Below, one piece after another: positions 53,100 to 61,677 of a stretch of 64,000 bases of DNA (the first letter of the stretch is position 1; each line of letters begins with the position of its first letter). Location: positions 1-64,000 of the forward strand of contig JAGDZK010000005.1 in NCBI GenBank assembly GCA_049115935.1, read 5' to 3'. The notes below the pieces were generated by a model. That model saw nothing but the letters and a program-made list of their open reading frames with translations. It was not told where the DNA came from and made no database searches. This stretch comes from Bermanella sp049115935 (GTDB lineage Bacteria > Pseudomonadota > Gammaproteobacteria > Pseudomonadales > Oceanobacteraceae). The translations under genes were made by a program, and so were the position numbers.

Positions 53100-54251
53100 G
53101 TGAGTGATCAGCAGCCAAATAACAGCAACAACAAAGCTCTGCCAAATAAAAATGCCGCCAGCAAACCAACCAATACCCCTTGGTTCATCTTGATGGCCGT
53201 GCTGATTATTGCTGCCCTTGTTTTTGCCCAATACCGCATTGAAATTCTGCTACGCAACCAAAGTGCGCTTGAGCAACAACTACAAAGTGTCACCCAGCAA
53301 AGCCAACAACAAGCCATTGAAAGCGGCAAGCAGTTAACACAGTACGAACAAAGCCAAAAAGCCCTTACCGAAATGCAAGGGCAACTGGCCTTTATGCAAC
53401 ACACACTTAACCAAATTCCTGGTGCAAGACTAGATGACTGGAAACTAGCCGAAACCGAATACCTATTGCGCCTAGCCAATCAGCGCGTGTATTTACAAAA
53501 CGAGTTAAAGGGCGCCCATGGTTTGTTCGATGCTGCAAACCAAGTGTTAGCCAGCCTTGATGACCCTGCGTTATTGGTTATACGGGAACAAATCGCCAAA
53601 GAAATGCTACTGTTAGGCCAACACAGCCAACTAGATCGCCAAGGCATTTATAGTGAACTACAGGCGCTGAAAGCGTTGATTCACGACAGCATCCAACCCC
53701 CTAATGAATTTACTGCCAATGCAGACGTCACGCCAACCAGCACTGGCGCCACATCAGAACAAACAATGGGCTTGTGGCAACAGTTGTTATCTTTAGTGAG
53801 CATTCGTCATCGTGACGAAGCATTCAGCGCGCCATTAAGCGACAACCAATATCAGTTACTTGAGCACAACCTAAACTTAATGCTTGAACAAGCACAGTGG
53901 GCGCTGCTTAAAGCCGATAACAGCACATATCAAAGCAGTTTGATTAGCGCCCAAGAGTGGATTAGTAAAAATATCCGCCACAGCAACGCCAATGTAGTGT
54001 TAGAAAAAATCACCGCGCTCAGTAAAATTAATGTAGAACAAACCGCACCACAAGTAAGCGAATCATTGCGTCTACTGCGCCAATTATTACAAGAGCGCAC
54101 CTATGCACCTAGCGCCATTAAAACAGAAGAAGAAAACGATTCAGATAAAAACAATGCTCCTAAAAACATTAAGCCTAAAAAAACCGAAACCGAGCCAGCC
54201 CCATTAAAAGATGCCCCGCAATTAAATACCAATAAACAGGAGAAAGCTTAA
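53100..54251 (+). CDS. hemX: HemX-like uroporphyrinogen-III C-methyltransferase family protein
   Basis: A 383-residue bitopic inner membrane protein. An N-terminal Ser/Asn/Lys-rich cytoplasmic segment is followed by a membrane helix (about 29-47, 'WFILMAVLIIAALVFAQY'), a Gln-rich coiled coil (about 55-100) and a periplasmic domain ('LLRLANQRVYLQNELKGAHG', 'GLWQQLLSLVSIRH'). The tail is Lys/Pro/Glu-rich low complexity. Despite the family name it lacks the SAM methyltransferase motifs of real CobA proteins. The GTG at 53100 has AAAGGA upstream. It sits between hemD and hemY as usual. Confidence 0.9.
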   Translation: MSDQQPNNSNNKALPNKNAASKPTNTPWFILMAVLIIAALVFAQYRIEILLRNQSALEQQLQSVTQQSQQQAIESGKQLTQYEQSQKALTEMQGQLAFMQHTLNQIPGARLDDWKLAETEYLLRLANQRVYLQNELKGAHGLFDAANQVLASLDDPALLVIREQIAKEMLLLGQHSQLDRQGIYSELQALKALIHDSIQPPNEFTANADVTPTSTGATSEQTMGLWQQLLSLVSIRHRDEAFSAPLSDNQYQLLEHNLNLMLEQAQWALLKADNSTYQSSLISAQEWISKNIRHSNANVVLEKITALSKINVEQTAPQVSESLRLLRQLLQERTYAPSAIKTEEENDSDKNNAPKNIKPKKTETEPAPLKDAPQLNTNKQEKA

Positions 54252-55474
54252 TGAGCAAACGCTTACTCCTGATTATTTTATTATTACTAGGTGGCACCGT
54301 ACTTGGGCATTACATGCTGCAAGGCAGTGGTTACGTGTTAGTCAGTTTTCAGAACTGGGTTCTTGAAACCAGCTTATGGGTCTTTCTCATCATCTTAGCC
54401 GGTAGTGTATTCACTATTTATGCCGCCATTCATATTGTAATAACCATCATGGGCGGCCCAAGCTTATTAAAGAATTGGCATGAAAAACGTGGCATCAATA
54501 CCGCCATCGGTAAAACTGTAAGAGGTTTAATTTATTTAGCCGAAGGTAATTTTAAACAAAGCGAAAAGTTATTAATGGCTGGTGCCCATGGTAAAGGCAA
54601 AATCATCAATTATTTAGCCGCTGCCCGTGCGGCACAAATGGCAGGTAACTTTGAGCGCAGTGATGAACTTATGGCCCAAGCGGTTAAAAGCACAAAAGGG
54701 GCTGAATTAGCGGTCGGTTTACAACAGGCACAACTGCAATTAGAACGCGAACAATTTGAACAATGTTTAGCAACCTGTTTACGTTTGCAAAAACAATTTC
54801 CCAAGCACCAGTACGTTAATAAAATGCTACTCAAAGCTCACATGGCCCTAGAAGATTGGCAAGCGGTGATTGAGTTGTTACCAAGCCTTAACAAACATAA
54901 ATTATTGCCCAATAAAAAATTTCAAAAGCTTGAAGTGGAAGCCTACGGCAAATTAATTGAACACATGATTCGCTCGCGTAACACTGCCAGCAAAGACCCA
55001 AAAGCACTACTGGATGTGTGGAAAAACATTCCAACTCGTACCATCAAAGAAATGGACTTTTTGCCGTTAGCCCACGCGTTTATTGAGCACTTAATTCACC
55101 TTGGTGCACAGCAAGAAGCTGAAGCCCAACTACGTTATTTGTTACAACATCACTTCAGTGATGAACTTATGAGTTTATATGGCTGGGTGAAAGGCAAAGA
55201 TGTAAAACGCCAATTACTATTTGCACAAGATCAATTAAAGCAGCGCCCCAACGATGCCGTATTGTTATTGTCATTAGGGCGCATTGCCTTGATGAATGAA
55301 CTATTCGACGATGCACAAGCGTATTTAGAAGCAAGCCTTGCGCAAGAAAACAGTGCCGAAGTGCGCAGTGAATTAAGCCGCTTATATCTAGCTAATAATG
55401 AAAATGAAAAAGCCATTGCTATGTTAAGACAAGGATTGGGGTTAGATTTACCAGACTTACCTTTGCCGAACTAA
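54251..55474 (+). CDS. hemY: HemY-like TPR inner membrane protein
   Basis: A 407-residue inner membrane protein with two N-terminal membrane segments (about 5-22 and 38-62, the second 'SLWVFLIILAGSVFTIYAA'). TPR-type repeats follow ('KIINYLAAARAAQMAGNFER', 'QLLFAQDQLKQRPNDAVLLL', 'FDDAQAYLEASLAQENSAE'). This is the gammaproteobacterial HemY_N/TPR type in the hemCDXY operon, not the protoporphyrinogen oxidase also called HemY. ATG overlaps the hemX stop by one base. Confidence 0.92.
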   Translation: MSKRLLLIILLLLGGTVLGHYMLQGSGYVLVSFQNWVLETSLWVFLIILAGSVFTIYAAIHIVITIMGGPSLLKNWHEKRGINTAIGKTVRGLIYLAEGNFKQSEKLLMAGAHGKGKIINYLAAARAAQMAGNFERSDELMAQAVKSTKGAELAVGLQQAQLQLEREQFEQCLATCLRLQKQFPKHQYVNKMLLKAHMALEDWQAVIELLPSLNKHKLLPNKKFQKLEVEAYGKLIEHMIRSRNTASKDPKALLDVWKNIPTRTIKEMDFLPLAHAFIEHLIHLGAQQEAEAQLRYLLQHHFSDELMSLYGWVKGKDVKRQLLFAQDQLKQRPNDAVLLLSLGRIALMNELFDDAQAYLEASLAQENSAEVRSELSRLYLANNENEKAIAMLRQGLGLDLPDLPLPN

Positions 55475-55477
55475 AAC

Positions 55478-55556
55478 CTACGCGGCCGCTTCTGCGGCCG
55501 GTTCCAACCCCCAGCTTTAATCAAAGATCGGGCGCGGGGCACCCTCCTACATAATC
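55478..55556 (+). repeat. REP-like element, copy A
   Basis: The hairpin CGGCCGC-TTCT-GCGGCCG (near 55482-55500) is followed by about 25 variable bases and then ATCGGGCGCGGGGCACCCTC plus CTACATAATC. On the other strand this reads GTAGGAGGGTGCCCCGCGCC, a layout like the REP/BIME repeats of pseudomonads. A second copy lies at 56508-56587. Confidence 0.8.
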
Positions 55557-55647
55557 ATTTAAAAAATCACTCATTTTTAAGGTTTAGGTTATTGCACAAT
55601 CTCGTTGTAACTTTAGAATGCCTAGCCTTTAATACACGGAAGTAACC

Positions 55648-56475
55648 ATGAAATCACTCGCCTTAATTTTCACCCTCCCATTACTACTAGCAGGCTGTGG
55701 GTCAAGCGATTCGAATAGCAACAACCGCCCAAAAGGTTTTGAATTGAGTAGCTTTTATGAAAGCAACCAACTTACATCTCAAGATACTTTACAAGGAACA
55801 TGGATTGCGTCAAAAGAGATCACTCGTACAAGATCAAATCAAATTAATACTGAAGTTCCCGAGGTAGTAAACAGTAGTGCACTTGAGGTCTTCGTTATTA
55901 GACCAACCGAAACAGGCTATGAAAGATCAAACTGCAATGGTGAATTTGAAAACATTTACGCTTCGGGTACTAGTTTTATCTCACAATCTGATAATGCCAG
56001 CATAGTCAACAATTCAAATATGAATGGATCAAAGACCGCGTCACAGACTATCAATCTATCGTCCTTTTCTTCTTATTTTGAAGTAACCTCAACACAAACT
56101 GAGTTTATTAAAGTCAGTGATGCCTATCAGACTTTTGGATCGATTACTCAAAACTGGAGCGATCGAAATTCAGTCATAACCCGCGATGTATTTTGCAGCC
56201 GTGTTGAAAACTTACCTGAGAGTAAAAGAAATATCACGCTTAGCGGCAACAAAGAATTCTTTTTTTATATGAGTGATGTGATTGATCCAGCGCGTTTTAA
56301 TGCCTATATTTTTGACATCGACCACACTAGCAATATAAAAAACCTTTTGACGTTCGGAGAGCAACATTATTCAGTTTATGAAGAAACTGAAAACACATTT
56401 AAATTCGAATATTTTGCAAACAGTATGAGTGGCGTAGGTATTTTAGGTAACGCAGTTATCAACATTCCTCAATAG
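55648..56475 (+). CDS. Putative lipoprotein flanked by REP-like repeats
   Basis: A 275-residue protein with a lipoprotein signal (lipobox 'LLAGC', Cys17) and a Ser/Asn-rich linker ('GSSDSNSNNRPKG'). The main domain is beta-rich with three cysteines, including 'YERSNCNGEFEN' and 'DVFCSRVENLP', and an opening motif 'LQGTWIAS' like lipocalin-type starts. I do not recognise a family. REP-like copies lie on both sides (55478 and 56508), about 90 bases before the start and 32 bases after the stop. No obvious operon partner. Confidence 0.75.
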   Translation: MKSLALIFTLPLLLAGCGSSDSNSNNRPKGFELSSFYESNQLTSQDTLQGTWIASKEITRTRSNQINTEVPEVVNSSALEVFVIRPTETGYERSNCNGEFENIYASGTSFISQSDNASIVNNSNMNGSKTASQTINLSSFSSYFEVTSTQTEFIKVSDAYQTFGSITQNWSDRNSVITRDVFCSRVENLPESKRNITLSGNKEFFFYMSDVIDPARFNAYIFDIDHTSNIKNLLTFGEQHYSVYEETENTFKFEYFANSMSGVGILGNAVINIPQ

Positions 56476-56507
56476 TTCTTTCGTCTAGCCATTGCCAAAC
56501 TAAAAGT

Positions 56508-56587
56508 TAGAGGCCGCATCTGCGGCCGATTGAGCACCCCAAACCTTAAGCTAAACATCGGGCGCGGGGCTCCCTCCTACAAAATCG
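56508..56587 (+). repeat. REP-like element, copy B
   Basis: Contains GGCCGC-ATCT-GCGGCCG, a variable middle with ACCCCAAACCTTAAGCT, and ATCGGGCGCGGGGCTCCCTC followed by CTACAAAATC. It matches copy A in both conserved blocks in the same orientation. Confidence 0.8.
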
Positions 56588-56590
56588 TTA

Positions 56591-56761
56591 TTAATCTTTT
56601 TTCGAAATCGTCACTTCTAGATTTTTTGTATTACCCGCATACCACTTTTGCACATATAACGAACCAATTATTGGTGGCTGGCCATCTTCTGGCACTTCTT
56701 TATAACGCACACTGTTTTTGGTTTCTTTTTCAATTTCAAACTTGACCACTTTATCGCTCAT
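56591..56761 (-). CDS. Small conserved-looking protein, 56 residues
   Basis: A short gene with ATG at 56761 preceded by AGGTGAT, and TAA at 56591-56593. The product starts 'MSDKVVKFEIEKETKNSVRY' and ends 'LEVTISKKD'. The middle 'VPEDGQPPIIGSLYVQKWYA' looks like a small all-beta domain with conserved Gly and Pro. The pattern resembles short uncharacterised proteins I recall from other proteobacteria, but I cannot name a family. Its length, ribosome binding site and non-random composition support a real gene. It is divergent from the VF530-type gene, with a 190-base gap between their starts. Confidence 0.7.
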   Translation of the reverse strand: MSDKVVKFEIEKETKNSVRYKEVPEDGQPPIIGSLYVQKWYAGNTKNLEVTISKKD

Positions 56762-56951
56762 ATATCACCTATGTTGATTCTCGTTTTTCAATAGGTGCAG
56801 ATTAAGCCAGTGTCTAGGCAATGTCATTAATCTAATTATTTTGTATAAATAACACACAAACCGGCTGATTGTCTTAATTCTCGTAAAAATCAGGTGTACT
56901 GCTATATTTTAGGTATAATCGCGCCATTTACTGCTTTTGCTGGATACTGCC

Positions 56952-57461
56952 ATGTCTGATGATGTTAATTTTAAAAATAACCCGCTACACGGGGTGAGTC
57001 TGAAAAACCTATTAATTGAGATGGTTGACCACTATAGCTTTGAGATTCTGTTTGCTTACTTGAATATCAACTGCTTCAAGACCAACCCAAGCATTGAGTC
57101 GAGTGTGAAGTTTTTAAAGAAAACCGATTGGGCCCGCGAAAAAGTAGAGTCATTTTATATGTATGAATATAAAAATCTGCCTAAACCATCATCCACTCAA
57201 TTTAGTATTTCTCCCAGAGACCGTATTGTGCCTGAGCATCACAAAGTAGGTGAACCAGCTGAGTTATCGTTGGAAGACGCTGAAAAGCTAAGAGAAAAGC
57301 GCGCTAAAAAAGCAGCTGAATTTAATAAGGGCAGTTTTGGTAAACGCGGTAACTCAAATAAAAGTTATACACCACGCAGCCATAGTGAAGCCCCTAAACC
57401 AAAGCCTGCTAAAACCGATGCTTCAACAAGCTCGAACCCTTGGGGGAATTGGGAGAAATAA
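56952..57461 (+). CDS. VF530-type DNA-binding family protein
   Basis: A 169-residue protein. The N-terminal ~75 residues match the VF530 (DUF2132) family: 'KNNPLHGVSLKNLLIEMVDH' (part), 'YSFEILFAYLNINCFKTNPS' and 'KSVKFLKKTDWAREKVE'-type 'SVKFLKKTDWAREKVESFY'. That domain was described in Vibrio fischeri as a small DNA-binding helical fold. The rest is a basic, Lys/Ser/Pro-rich disordered tail, longer than in the smallest family members, which are about 75 residues. ATG at 56952; a TTG at 56937 is in frame. Confidence 0.85.
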   Translation: MSDDVNFKNNPLHGVSLKNLLIEMVDHYSFEILFAYLNINCFKTNPSIESSVKFLKKTDWAREKVESFYMYEYKNLPKPSSTQFSISPRDRIVPEHHKVGEPAELSLEDAEKLREKRAKKAAEFNKGSFGKRGNSNKSYTPRSHSEAPKPKPAKTDASTSSNPWGNWEK

Positions 57462-57485
57462 TTCTTAGCTCAAAGCTGAAATGGA

Positions 57486-57766
57486 CTCCTGCCTTCGCAG
57501 GAGAGACGGCGAGGGCTAATTCAAATGTCTAAGCAACATCAATCGTCATAAGTAGGGCGGGCACTGCCCGCCAGCAATCATTTTTGTCAGGCAGTGCCTG
57601 ACCTACATTGCTAAAAATTAGCATCGCCCTTGGTGGGAAGATCGTAAACTTTATTCAACTATCCTCGCCACACCCATCGTCATCCCCGAGCGTTTTTATC
57701 GGGGATCCATCTGTAATTTGCCACCAGTATACGTCAGGCAATGCCTGACCTACTTCATTTAACAAG
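57486..57766. repeat. Cluster of five REP-like palindromes
   Basis: Within 300 non-coding bases there are five hairpins: CTCCTGC/GCAGGAG (57486-57503), GGCGGGCA/TGCCCGCC (57556-57572), TCAGGCA/TGCCTGA (57587-57601), ATCCCCGA/TCGGGGAT (57682-57706) and GTCAGGCA/TGCCTGAC (57733-57749). The third and fifth are near copies, both followed by CCTAC. The fourth looks like the 'GTCATCCCCG...CGGGGATCCA' dispersed element known in many proteobacteria. No gene is seen in 57462-57774. Confidence 0.8.
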
Positions 57767-57774
57767 TAGGTATG

Positions 57775-58236
57775 TTATCCACACATATAGGTGCCAGTAC
57801 CCACGGCAATTAATTCATCTTCTTCGTTTTTAAATTCCATACGTGTGACCGCCACTTTTGAGCCAATACGTAAAATAGAGGCGCTTGCAAAAAACTCTTT
57901 GCCTTTGCCTGGGCGCAGGTAATCCACTCGCATATCAATGGTGCCCAGTTTTGCTAGGCTTTTAGCGCGCTCTTCTTGGGGTAAATCTAAACGCTGTTTA
58001 TAAGCTCCCACCAAGGCAGCTGTGCCGCCAGCCACATCTAACGCACTGGCGATCACACCACCATGTAAAATGCCTTGCAGCCAGTTACCCACCAGCTCTT
58101 TGCGCATATTGATTTTGAAGATAGCCACATCAGCATCGAACTTGTGAACTTCTAAGCCAATGTGTTGATTGAAGGGGATTTGATTCATGAAATTAAGGGC
58201 TAGATTCAGTTCGGTTTCGGTAAATTCAGTTTTCAT
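57775..58236 (-). CDS. Hotdog-fold thioesterase, YigI/PaaI-like
   Basis: A 153-residue hotdog thioesterase. The catalytic region is 'GNWLQGILHGGVIASALDVAG', with the HGG motif and the downstream Asp. 'LGTIDMRVDYLRPGKGKEFF' is the second recognisable strand. Such enzymes hydrolyse acyl-CoA thioesters; the length and the N-terminus ('QIPFNQHIGLEVHKFDADV') are closest to YigI-type long-chain thioesterases. It is 34 bases downstream of the fusion gene and may be cotranscribed with it. Confidence 0.85.
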   Translation of the reverse strand: MKTEFTETELNLALNFMNQIPFNQHIGLEVHKFDADVAIFKINMRKELVGNWLQGILHGGVIASALDVAGGTAALVGAYKQRLDLPQEERAKSLAKLGTIDMRVDYLRPGKGKEFFASASILRIGSKVAVTRMEFKNEEDELIAVGTGTYMCG

Positions 58237-58270
58237 TTTCTAACCCTTATTAACAAATATAAATTGGCGA

Positions 58271-60397
58271 CTAACCTCGTCGCCATGTGTGAAATTTTTC
58301 GACTAGTTTCAACAAACCTTGCGGCGCGTGATTGCGTTTCCATTCGCCGGCCACGTACTTATTCGCTTCCATCATGGTTGGGTAAGCGTGAATGGTGCCT
58401 AGAATTTTATTCAACCCCAATCCATGGCGCATAGCCAATACAAACTCGGCCATTAATTCACCGGCCATGGCACCCACAATGGTGGCCCCTAATATTTTAT
58501 CTTTGCCCGGTACCGTGAGGACTTTTACAAAACCACGGGCTTGACCATCCACAATGGCACGGTCTAATTCTTTTATTTCAAACTTCGTCACTTCAAACGC
58601 AATGCCTTTTGCTTTGGCATCGGTTTCATTTAAACCCACACGGCCCACTTGCGGGTCGGTGTAGGTGGCCCAAGGGATAACAGAATAGTCGGCTTTGAAT
58701 CTTTTTAAATGACCAAAAAGTGCATTTACACTGGCATACCATGCCTCATGAGCTGAAACATGGGTAAATTGATAACCGCCGATCACATCACCTACGGCAT
58801 ATACACCTGGCATGCTGGTTTCTAGGTATTCATCCACCAAGATGTTGCCACGCTCATCTAGCTGAATATTTAAGTTGTCTAAGCCATAACCTTTCACATT
58901 GGCTTCGCGGCCAACGGCCATGATCATGGCATCAAAGGTGATCGTTTGATTACCATCAGGGGTTTCAATTACCGCTTGTTTGTCACCGTTAATGAGCGCA
59001 AATGATTTTGGCTTACAACCTGATAGCAAGTTCATGCCTTCGGTTTTAAATTGCGCGGTAACTTCTTCAACCACATCCGCATCTTCACGACCTAATATAT
59101 GAGGCGCTGGGTCCACCATGACAACTTCACTACCAAGGCGATTAAAACTTTGTGCAAGTTCACAACCAATCGGCCCTGCACCAATAACCAATAACCGCTT
59201 TGGCTGCTCTTTAATTTCCCACAAGGTATCAGAGGTGTAATAACCCACTTCATCAATCCCCGGAATCGGGAAGACTTTTGGTCGCCCACCGGCTGCAATA
59301 ATAATATTGCGCGCCGTGCGTGTTTGTTTGCCTTGTGCGGTTTCGATTTCTACTGTCCAAGGGTTCACAATAGTGGCACTGCCCGTTATGCAGTTAACCC
59401 CCAAACCTTCATAACGCTGGATGCTGTCATGGGGCTCAACTTCTTTAATGCCTGCATGAACAGATTGCATCACTTTTGCGAAATCCACATCCACCTTACC
59501 CACATTCACACCCACGCTTTTTGCACCGCGCGCTTCATGAGTAAGGCTTGCTGCATGAATGATGGCTTTTGAGGGCACACAACCTGTATTTAAACAGTCG
59601 CCACCCATTTTATGTTTTTCAATCAGGGTTACCTTGGCTTTGGTGGCCGCTGCAATGTAGCTGCTAACTAAACCGCCCGCACCTGCGCCAATGACCAATA
59701 AGTTATCATCAAAACTTTTTGGTTTTTTATAGGCCTTTAATGCACGATTCTTTTTCACTTTGTTAATCAATGTGCGCGCCACCCAAGGGAAGATCGCCAG
59801 CAAGACAAAACTGCCTAACAAGCCCGGTGTCATAATGCCTGCAAATGAAAGCTCATCTAATTGACCAAGCTGAGCACCGGCATTCACATACACCGCCGTG
59901 CCCGCCAACATGCCCACCTGACTCACCCAGTAAAATGTACGGGCTTTAATCGGCATCAAACCCATCACAAGGTTGATAACAAAAAACGGCACAACCGGAA
60001 TTAAACGTAAGGTAAATAAATAAAAGGCGCCGTCTTTTTCAACGCCATTGTTAATGGTGGTTAAATAATTACCGAATTTGGCCTGCACCCAGTCTTTTAA
60101 TAAAAGGCGCGTCATTAAAAATGCCAAAGTAGCACCAATGGAGCTGGCAAAACTGATTAACAATAAGCCCCAACCTAAACCAAAAATAGCACCACCAATT
60201 AATGTAAGCGCGGCGGCCCCTGGGATCGACAGAGCAGTTGCTATCACATAAACCACAAAAAAGATGGCCCCTGTTAATAACGGTTGCTCACTGAATAATT
60301 GCTGATAAAGGTCGGGGGTAAGATATTGCTGGGCATCAAATACCACTAAGGCCGTGATAATGGCTGCCAGAGCCGCAATTATGAGGAGCTTTTTCAT
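58271..60397 (-). CDS. Bifunctional TVP38/TMEM64 membrane protein and FAD-dependent oxidoreductase
   Basis: A 708-residue fusion. Residues 1-215 are a TVP38/TMEM64 (VTT/SNARE-associated) membrane domain with about five segments and the family motif 'GAAALTLIGGAIFGLGWGLL' (57-76) followed by 'FLMTRLLLKDWV'. Residues 230-708 form a class I pyridine-nucleotide disulfide oxidoreductase with FAD motif GAGAGG (237-242), redox cysteines 268 and 273 in 'GGDCLNTGCVPSKA', NAD(P)-binding 'LLVIGAGPIGCELAQSFN' and the second FAD motif 'GVYAVGDVIGG'. The C-terminal 'HAYPTMMEANKYVA' supplies the active His. The oxidoreductase resembles mercuric reductases, but the cysteine pairs of MerA are absent, so mercury is not implied. 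Confidence 0.93.
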   Translation of the reverse strand: MKKLLIIAALAAIITALVVFDAQQYLTPDLYQQLFSEQPLLTGAIFFVVYVIATALSIPGAAALTLIGGAIFGLGWGLLLISFASSIGATLAFLMTRLLLKDWVQAKFGNYLTTINNGVEKDGAFYLFTLRLIPVVPFFVINLVMGLMPIKARTFYWVSQVGMLAGTAVYVNAGAQLGQLDELSFAGIMTPGLLGSFVLLAIFPWVARTLINKVKKNRALKAYKKPKSFDDNLLVIGAGAGGLVSSYIAAATKAKVTLIEKHKMGGDCLNTGCVPSKAIIHAASLTHEARGAKSVGVNVGKVDVDFAKVMQSVHAGIKEVEPHDSIQRYEGLGVNCITGSATIVNPWTVEIETAQGKQTRTARNIIIAAGGRPKVFPIPGIDEVGYYTSDTLWEIKEQPKRLLVIGAGPIGCELAQSFNRLGSEVVMVDPAPHILGREDADVVEEVTAQFKTEGMNLLSGCKPKSFALINGDKQAVIETPDGNQTITFDAMIMAVGREANVKGYGLDNLNIQLDERGNILVDEYLETSMPGVYAVGDVIGGYQFTHVSAHEAWYASVNALFGHLKRFKADYSVIPWATYTDPQVGRVGLNETDAKAKGIAFEVTKFEIKELDRAIVDGQARGFVKVLTVPGKDKILGATIVGAMAGELMAEFVLAMRHGLGLNKILGTIHAYPTMMEANKYVAGEWKRNHAPQGLLKLVEKFHTWRRG

Positions 60398-60601
60398 ATT
60401 GGTTCCATTGAAAATGAATAATGAGCTTTGAGTCAGTATGGCAGGCTTAGTTCAGATAAGCGCTATACTATTAAACTATCAAAGACTTACGTGTATTTAT
60501 TGTTTTTAGTTTGCTTGCTCTCAATCATAAGCAAAAATACGAGGCTTGCAGTACAATACCTCGCAAATTAAGAGCAAATTAAGAATAGCTGGGAGCCCAC
60601 C

Positions 60602-61612
60602 ATGGCATTTACTGATGGCCAACGTTTTTTTCCTGAAACCCGCATGCGCCGTATGCGTGCTGATGACTTTAGTCGTCGCTTGATGCGTGAAAACCAGCTT
60701 AGTCCCAACAACTTAATTTACCCAATGTTCATATTAGATGGCAAAAATCAGCGTGAGCCGATTATCTCTATGCCTGGGATTGAGCGTTTATCCATCGATT
60801 TAGCCGTAGAGGAGTGCAAACTTCTCAGCTCGTTAGGCATCCCTGCGGTGGCACTGTTCCCAGTGACACCTAACGAACACAAAAGTGAATTCGCCGAAGA
60901 AGCCTACAACCCTGATGGCATTGCCCAGCGCGCGGTGAAAGCCATTAAAGATGCCTGCCCTGAAATGGGCGTGATCACAGATGTGGCCCTTGACCCGTTC
61001 ACCACCCATGGCCAAGACGGCATCATTGATGAAACCGGTTACGTACTAAACGATCGCACCGTCGAAACCTTAGTGATGCAGGCCATCAGTCACGCAGATG
61101 CAGGTGCCGATATTGTTGCCCCAAGTGACATGATGGATGGTCGCATCGGTATGATTCGCGCCGCCCTTGAAGAATCTCAACATGTGAATACCCGTATCTT
61201 GGCTTACAGCGCAAAATACGCCTCCGCTTATTACGGCCCGTTCCGTGATGCCGTTGGCAGCGCGGGCAACCTTGGCAAGGGCAACAAATTTAATTATCAA
61301 ATGGACCCTGCCAACTCAAACGAAGCCCTACACGAAGTAAGCATGGATTTATCGGAAGGGGCCGACATGATCATGATCAAACCCGGCATGCCTTACCTTG
61401 ATATAGTGCGTCGCGTAAAAGATGAGTTCCAAGCGCCTACGTTTGTGTATCAAGTGAGCGGCGAGTACGCCATGCATATGGCTGCTGTACAAAATGGCTG
61501 GTTAGACGAAAAAGCCGTCATGATGGAAAGCCTGATGTGCATTAAACGAGCAGGTGCTGACGGCATTCTGACCTATTTTGCCAAAGCCGCCGCCCTTGAA
61601 ATGAATAAATAG
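60602..61612 (+). CDS. hemB: Delta-aminolevulinic acid dehydratase
   Basis: A 336-residue enzyme (porphobilinogen synthase) that condenses two aminolevulinate molecules, the step before HemC. The two Schiff-base lysines are Lys205 ('YSAKYASAYYGPFRDAVG') and Lys260 ('MIMIKPGMPYLD'). The metal-site region 'DVALDPFTTHGQDGI' lacks the cysteine cluster of zinc enzymes, so it is the magnesium-dependent type. 'PMFILDGKNQREPI' and 'GIPAVALFPV' are also typical. It is followed by ppk1, an order seen in Pseudomonas relatives. Confidence 0.97.
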   Translation: MAFTDGQRFFPETRMRRMRADDFSRRLMRENQLSPNNLIYPMFILDGKNQREPIISMPGIERLSIDLAVEECKLLSSLGIPAVALFPVTPNEHKSEFAEEAYNPDGIAQRAVKAIKDACPEMGVITDVALDPFTTHGQDGIIDETGYVLNDRTVETLVMQAISHADAGADIVAPSDMMDGRIGMIRAALEESQHVNTRILAYSAKYASAYYGPFRDAVGSAGNLGKGNKFNYQMDPANSNEALHEVSMDLSEGADMIMIKPGMPYLDIVRRVKDEFQAPTFVYQVSGEYAMHMAAVQNGWLDEKAVMMESLMCIKRAGADGILTYFAKAAALEMNK

Positions 61613-61677
61613 TTACCCGTCATACTTTAGTCATGTAAGGCAGTTAGCATCGCAAATTTTTTATAATAAGGATAATC

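Noticed and set aside
54251..55474. Calling hemY a protoporphyrinogen oxidase.
   Set aside because: The protein has two membrane helices and TPR repeats and no FAD motif; the shared name causes the confusion.
57775..57783. An exact DnaA box TTATCCACA at the stop codon of the thioesterase gene.
   Set aside because: A single box without a partner; it overlaps the conserved Cys-Gly-stop codons, so chance is the simplest reading.
58271..60397. Calling the fusion protein a mercuric reductase.
   Set aside because: Although the redox CxxxxC and overall reductase fold match, no N-terminal metal-binding domain or C-terminal vicinal cysteine pair is visible.
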